A stretch of 64,000 nucleotides of DNA, from the NCBI GenBank assembly GCA_038503035.1, contig JAVSML010021650.1:477535-541534 (forward strand), given 5' to 3'. Positions 59,878 through 64,000 of the stretch are shown one piece after another (position 1 is the stretch's first letter; the number at the start of each line of letters is the position of its first letter). A model generated the notes under the pieces. That model had not been told where the DNA came from and ran no database searches. It saw only the letters and a program-made list of their open reading frames with translations. Both the position numbers and the translations under genes were made by a program. This DNA comes from Crocodylus rhombifer (lineage: Eukaryota > Chordata > Crocodylia > Crocodylidae).

Positions 59878-62350
59878 TTTCATCGACGTTAGGGCTGGAA
59901 GGGACCTTGGAAGATCATCAATTCCAGCCTCCTTCCCCAGGGGCAGGAAGTCAACTGGGGTCTCAGGACACCAGCAAGATAAATGTCCAATTGATTCTTA
60001 AAGGAATCCAGAGTAGGTGCTTGCACCACCTCTGGCAGAAGTCTGTTCCAGGTCTTGGGGGCTTGGACTGTAAATAACTTCTTCCTTATGTCCAGCCTGA
60101 AACAGTCTTGGAGAAGTTTGTGACAGTTTGACCTTGTCATCCCATGGGGAGCTCTGGTAAACAGATGTTCCTCCAGATCCTGATGTACTCCCCATATATA
60201 CTTATAGGCAGCCACCAGGTCCTCCCATGAGCCTGCGCTTTTCCAGGCTGAAGAGTCCCGTAGCTCTCAGCCTCTCATCATAAGGCCTGTTTTCCTGTCC
60301 TCTGATCATGCGCGTGGCTCTCCTCTGGACTCTCTCAAGCTTCTCCACATCCTTTTTAAATTGTATCCAGAATTGGATACAGTACTCCAGCTGTGGCCTC
60401 ACCAAGGCCAAGTACAGTGGAAGGACATCCTGGCATTTGCTAGAGAAGCGTCTATGGATGCAAGCCAGAGTTTTGCTCACTTTGCCGGCTGCAACATCAC
60501 ATTGGTGGCTTATATTCATCTTATGATCAATCATGACCCACCAGTCCCTTTCGGCCATGGTGCTAGCAAGTGTAGCACTGCCGAGCCTATCAGCAGGCTG
60601 CGGATTTTTCTTCCCAAGGTAGAGTACCTTGCATTTTTTTTGGACTTGAAGGCCATCAGGTTTTCATCTGCCCATTTTCCAAGCCTGTTAAGGTCAGCCT
60701 GGATCACCATCCTGTCCTTGGGTGTGGACACTTTATTCCAAAGTTCGGTGTCATCAGTGAACTTGGCCAGTCCACTCCTGACACCAGTGTCCACATCATT
60801 AATAAAGATGTTAAGGAGTATAGGCCCAAGGACAGAGCGTCGGGGGACCCCACTGGTTACCGTGCACCACAACTACCACTCTCTGGGTCCAACCTCAAAG
60901 CCAATTCACCAGCCAGCAGACTGTGATGTAGCCGAGGCTGCAGTTAGCCAGTTTTTCTATAAGACTGTTATGGGATACCAGATTGAAAGATATTCTGAAG
61001 TCGAGATATATGATGTCAATCTCTTCTCCCTTGTCCAGGTGATATGTCACCTAGTCATAGAAGGAAGTGAGATTGGTCAGGCAAGACCTACCTGTAACAA
61101 AGCCATGCTGGCTATCCCTCAAGAAGTTGCCTTCAGCCAGTTTGTAAAGAATGGTCTCTTTGATGATTTTCTCCAAGATCTTCCCAGGGATGGAGGTAAG
61201 GCTATGGGGCCTGTAGTTCCCTGGATCTACTTTCCTCCCTTTCTTGAAGATAGGCACCACATTGGCCTTCTTGCAGTCCTCAGGCACTTCACCTGAGCAC
61301 CACGAGTTCTTGAAGATCCGTGCCAGTGACCAAGATATGATGCTTGCCAGCTCCTTAAGTACCCTGGGGTGTTAGCTGTCTGGGCCAGCTGACTTGAAGG
61401 TGTCCAACCTCTCAAGGTGTTCCTTCATATGGTCAACGTTGATGTGGGGTAATAGTTCTCCCTCGCCCTGGCTGTCCCATACTGTATTGGGCAGGGCTGT
61501 CCCTTGGGGCTGGTGAAAAACCAATGCAAAATACCTGTTGAGCAGGTTGGCTTTTTCCTGGGTGTCGGTTGTCAGTTGACCTATATGGTTTAGCAGGGGT
61601 CCGATGTTGCCCTTGCTTTTCCTCTGGCTCCCCACATATCTAAAAAAGGACTTTTTATTGTCCTTGATACATGTAGCCAGTTGGAGTTCAGTTTCAGCCT
61701 TGGCTTTCCTGGTTTGCTCCCTACAGGTCCAGACCAGTGCAGAGTACTCCTCCTTGAGGTGGATCCATCCTTCCATCCTTTATAGGCCTTTCTTTTTAGG
61801 TGCAGGAGGTCCACTAGTTCCCTGCTGTGCCCTTTTGCTGCGTTTCCTCCAAGATGAGATAGACACTGCTTGTGCTTCCAGGATCGCTCCCTTAAGAAGC
61901 AACCACTGTTCCTGAACACCCCTCCCCTTTGGGTCACGGTCCCTTAGGGCCTCACCAACTAGCGTCCTGAGCTTGTCAAAGTCAGCTTTCCTGAAGTCAA
62001 GGACTTCTGCTTTGTGGACTGACTTGCCTGCTTTACAGCAGATGGTGAAGGTGATTGGCTCATGGTCGCTGTCTCCCAGCTTCCTTTCGATCGTTAGTTC
62101 ACTGATTAAGTCATCCCCTGTTGCCAGTCCTGGTTGAGCAGCGCTTTGCCTCTCATTGGTCCATAGACTTCTTGAGTCAGATAAAGCTCATCTCTACACA
62201 CATGAGGAAGCTTTGTGACCGTTCGCATGTGGCCGAGTGCTCTTACCACGAGATGTCAGGGCAGTTGAAATCTCCCATGACATCCATGCACCGGGAGTGT
62301 GCAGCCTCAGCTAGTTCCCTGGTGAATTCCTGATCAAGCTTTTGGCCAGG
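59878..62350 (-). mobile_element. CR1 LINE, 5'-truncated, about 2.47 kb
   Basis: The longest CR1 of the window, inserted in the Gypsy relic in the same orientation. Its 3' end starts at about 59880 (ttagggctggaagggacctt on the plus strand); its 5' end is cut inside the endonuclease domain near 62350. It shares subfamily sequence with the plus-strand copy at 6.9-8.9 kb. Confidence 0.93.
59960..62345 (-). pseudogene. CR1 ORF2 (endonuclease end plus reverse transcriptase), decayed
   Basis: From right to left: end of the apurinic-type endonuclease with VMGDFNCPDISW (about 62243-62280) and SDHEPITF (about 62045-62080), then DFRKADFDKLR, the linker KDNKKSFFRYV (61640-61670), RT fingers KKANVVPIFKKGRK (about 61240-61280), palm and the catalytic box, which here reads FTDDT instead of FADDT (about 60750-60765), then the C-terminal tail VRPQLEYCIQFW and APKTWNRLLPEVVQAPTLD. 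Several frame changes and stops separate the pieces. The 311-codon plus-strand frame at 60361-61296 is its antisense shadow. Confidence 0.92.
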
Positions 62351-62479
62351 TGCTTTAGCAAGCATGTCTTCAGCCACCAAATCCCTTAAGTTGGTAATTG
62401 GTTTGCAATTTACACTTGGTAGCTGAAAAGAATAATCTTGGTATTCTTAGTATATTTTGTCCCAGGTCCCTTTGGCAAT

Positions 62480-62900
62480 GACTGTAAGTGGATTGTACTC
62501 AGTTTCAGCTAATCCTGGGTTCCCAGAAATAAAGACATATGGAATAGAACCAAAGCCACTTTCTCTATTTGTATGAATCAACTATTCAAATTTTGCTTGC
62601 CCTGCTATAAGGTGTCCATTGACAACTTAGACAATGCTTACTGCCATAACATCTCAAAACAGGGTCCTCTTTTCTTAACTTTGTCCATGTTTCCAATGCT
62701 TCATTAAGACTTGCATCCTATCTCCAGTAGGCATCTATGCAGTCTCATGTACTCAACTGGCTTGCTTGGGCAGCAAGGTAAGGCATATATTTTCCTACAT
62801 TTTTAACCATTCCAAAGACACTTTCTGTCTCTTCCCTACTCTTCTGGGGATGGCTCATTGGTGAAGATTTCAACCTAGCTGTAGTATGGCTGTACTTCTT
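62480..62900 (-). pseudogene. Gypsy RT connection and RNase H remnant
   Basis: The word FGMVKNVGKYMPYLA (62773-62816) matches the Gypsy 'FLGMVNYLGKFIPNLA' connection motif. At 62488-62553 the minus strand reads IPYVFISGNPGLAETEYNPL, resembling the RNase H segment 'VAYASRALTETEKNYAQIEKE'. The catalytic residues are not recognisable; stops are present between the pieces. Confidence 0.7.
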
Positions 62901-63081
62901 GCTGTTTTAACTTTTCTCCATGGACTCTTATTACCAGAGTATGGAATTTCTATGTTAATTTGTTTAGGTCTGCCCAAATAGCTCTGGCTTCTTCCAGAGC
63001 TTCTCAGAGCCTATGTTCATGCTATCCTACTCTTTTCTTTGGTGCAAAATGATATTTTAGTAGATGTTAGTACCCTTTAAA

Positions 63082-63378
63082 TAAGTGGTTCTCAACCTCA
63101 GTAGATTCAAGGCACCCCTCAGAAAATCTCAGATCTTAGTTTTCACCTTTTTTGACTACAGAAAAATAGAGCAATTCTTCTGTTGCAGAGAACTCAAAAA
63201 GACTGCAACAAGTCAGAATGTTTTTAATGCTATAAATTCCTGTTTGAAATCTTTGGGTTTATCTTGTGAATTATGTTTGTACACCTAACAGTGCTAACAT
63301 TGTGTGGTACCCCACAGCACCTCTGAAAGGATTTTATGATACCCCAGGGTGCCATGGCTCCCTGGTTAAGAGTCAGTG
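63082..63378 (+). mobile_element. hAT-like element (GTGGTTCTCAACC family), copy 2
   Basis: Starts AAGTGGTTCTCAACCTC and ends GGTTAAGAGTCAGTG; interior matches 53864-54179. It interrupts the Gypsy RT just after the SAPEE word. No matching target duplication is visible. Confidence 0.75.
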
Positions 63379-63967
63379 CTCTAGACCATCCATTTTTATA
63401 TTCTCCTCTGGTGCTGAACACAGCCTTAAATGTAGGGTGTGACAACAATGTCCCCAAAAGGGTATAGAATAGGGGTAGGCAATTATTTTGGGTGGAGGGT
63501 CACTTACTGTGTTTTGGCAAGCCATCAAGGGCCACATGACAGGCAGCCAGGGGCAGATAAATATTAATTTTCTAATTTTTTTAGTGGCTCCTGGGGCTGG
63601 ATAGAATGGCCTGGCAGGCCACATCTGGCCCGTGGGCCACATTTTGCCCACCCCTGGTATAGAACATGCACAAACGTGGGACTGTTTCCTCTTGACCTGC
63701 CAGAACCCTGTTGGCACATTTATACTAGAAGTAAATTTAGCCCAACTACCTTTCATATTTTTTCTTGCTTGTAGGTAATGGAAAATATTTTCTTTTTAAA
63801 CATAATTATGTAGTTCTGTGAGGCCCATACATAATGGAGAAGTACCATCTATTTTTTTTGCCAGTGACCGCTCTGTTCATTCTTTTAGTTGCTCTGTGAC
63901 TCAGAGAATTGAACCTGTCTATCTCCCCTTTTAGCTTCTGCCGTTGGGTGAAAGGAACTTTCCTAGG
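63375..63967 (-). pseudogene. Gypsy reverse transcriptase, N-terminal and palm part
   Basis: The minus strand reads PRKVPFTQRQKLKGEIDRF (63911-63967), the usual opening of Ty3/Gypsy RT. Further on come KRKYFPLP, then a GFWQVK word (about 63688-63708), then, beyond a 187-bp hAT insertion, CSAPEE (63400-63420). These are the fingers and palm segments that precede the catalytic YxDD box; that box was not found and would fall near the next hAT insertion. Frame changes and stops are frequent. Confidence 0.78.
63462..63664 (-). mobile_element. hAT-type MITE (family 1), 187 bp, with 8-bp TSD
   Basis: The element (63470-63656) is the reverse-orientation sister of 11126-11312, of identical length, with termini TAGGGGTAGGCAATTATTT and ATTTTGCCCACCCCTG. 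It is flanked by GTATAGAA on both sides (63462-63469, 63657-63664), inside the Gypsy RT relic. Confidence 0.92.
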
Positions 63968-64000
63968 CCCAAGAATTGTGGGATAACTTTTTTTTTTTTT

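Larger units (their letters stand above)
58950..64000 (-). mobile_element. Ty3/Gypsy retrotransposon relic, multiply interrupted
   Basis: Pieces of a Gypsy-type pol polyprotein follow in the correct order from the right edge leftward: start of the reverse transcriptase, palm, RT connection, RNase H, integrase zinc finger and the end of the integrase core. They are separated by two hAT elements (63082-63378, 63470-63656) and a CR1 (59878-62350), all younger insertions. After removing these, RT-to-integrase spacing is about that of an intact pol. Numerous stops and frame changes show it is dead. No LTR could be defined; the 5' part lies beyond the right edge. Confidence 0.82.

Noticed and set aside
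60361..61296. 311-codon plus-strand open frame
   Set aside because: It is exactly antisense to the reverse transcriptase of the minus-strand CR1.
63988..64000. Poly-T run at the right edge as a retrotransposon tail
   Set aside because: It is cut by the window edge and lies within or beside the Gypsy relic; its origin cannot be judged.

Overview
This window is vertebrate genomic DNA, most likely from a crocodilian (alligator or crocodile lineage). The evidence is several CR1 LINEs whose 3' ends carry the sauropsid 'gaaggtcccttccag…' signature, MIR-type SINEs, several families of short hAT-like elements with 8-bp target duplications, TA-flanked foldback elements, a Penelope-like relic and a Ty3/Gypsy relic, with only one sparse gene of vertebrate exon/intron structure. 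The species assignment is an inference; a turtle or basal bird is less likely but not excluded. Positions 39557-39566 are an assembly gap.

The only protein gene I can support is LRRC75B (leucine-rich repeat containing 75B, formerly FAM211B) on the minus strand. Exon 1 (32412-32699) lies in a CpG island of about 1.7 kb, exon 2 is at 23734-23862 and exon 3 at 18222-18334. The junction phases agree (0, 0, then 2) and consensus splice sites flank each internal boundary. Introns 1 and 2 are about 8.5 and 5.4 kb. The exon carrying the leucine-rich repeats was not found and probably lies beyond the left edge, so the left 18 kb is probably intron 3.

Layout from left to right. 1-18 kb (presumed intron 3): a small palindrome near 1 kb, an inverted pair of MIR-linked repeats at 3.0 and 6.5 kb, a 2-kb CR1 with a decayed ORF2 (6.9-8.9 kb), then a cluster of DNA transposons and a tRNA-Gly-like pseudogene (11.1-14.8 kb), a MIR and an LTR-like segment. 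18-33 kb: exons 3 to 1, with a 1-kb hAT-type foldback element lying just upstream of exon 2 in the transcript and a minisatellite in the 5' part of intron 1. 33-58 kb: apparently intergenic sequence upstream of LRRC75B, with a near-perfect small hairpin (33.7 kb), hAT pieces, Penelope-like relics with hammerhead-like cores (37.6 and 45.0 kb), a minisatellite (39.8-40.2 kb), old CR1/L3 and MIR fragments and an AC microsatellite. 58.9-64 kb: a decayed Ty3/Gypsy retrotransposon on the minus strand, split by a 2.5-kb CR1 and by two hAT elements.

Most long open frames here are shadows: they lie in the CpG island, antisense to LINE reverse transcriptase, or inside GC-rich transposon DNA. I see no prokaryotic-type system, CRISPR array or operon. 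The most unusual content is structural: nested insertions, long foldback elements inside a transcribed gene, and ribozyme-like relics.
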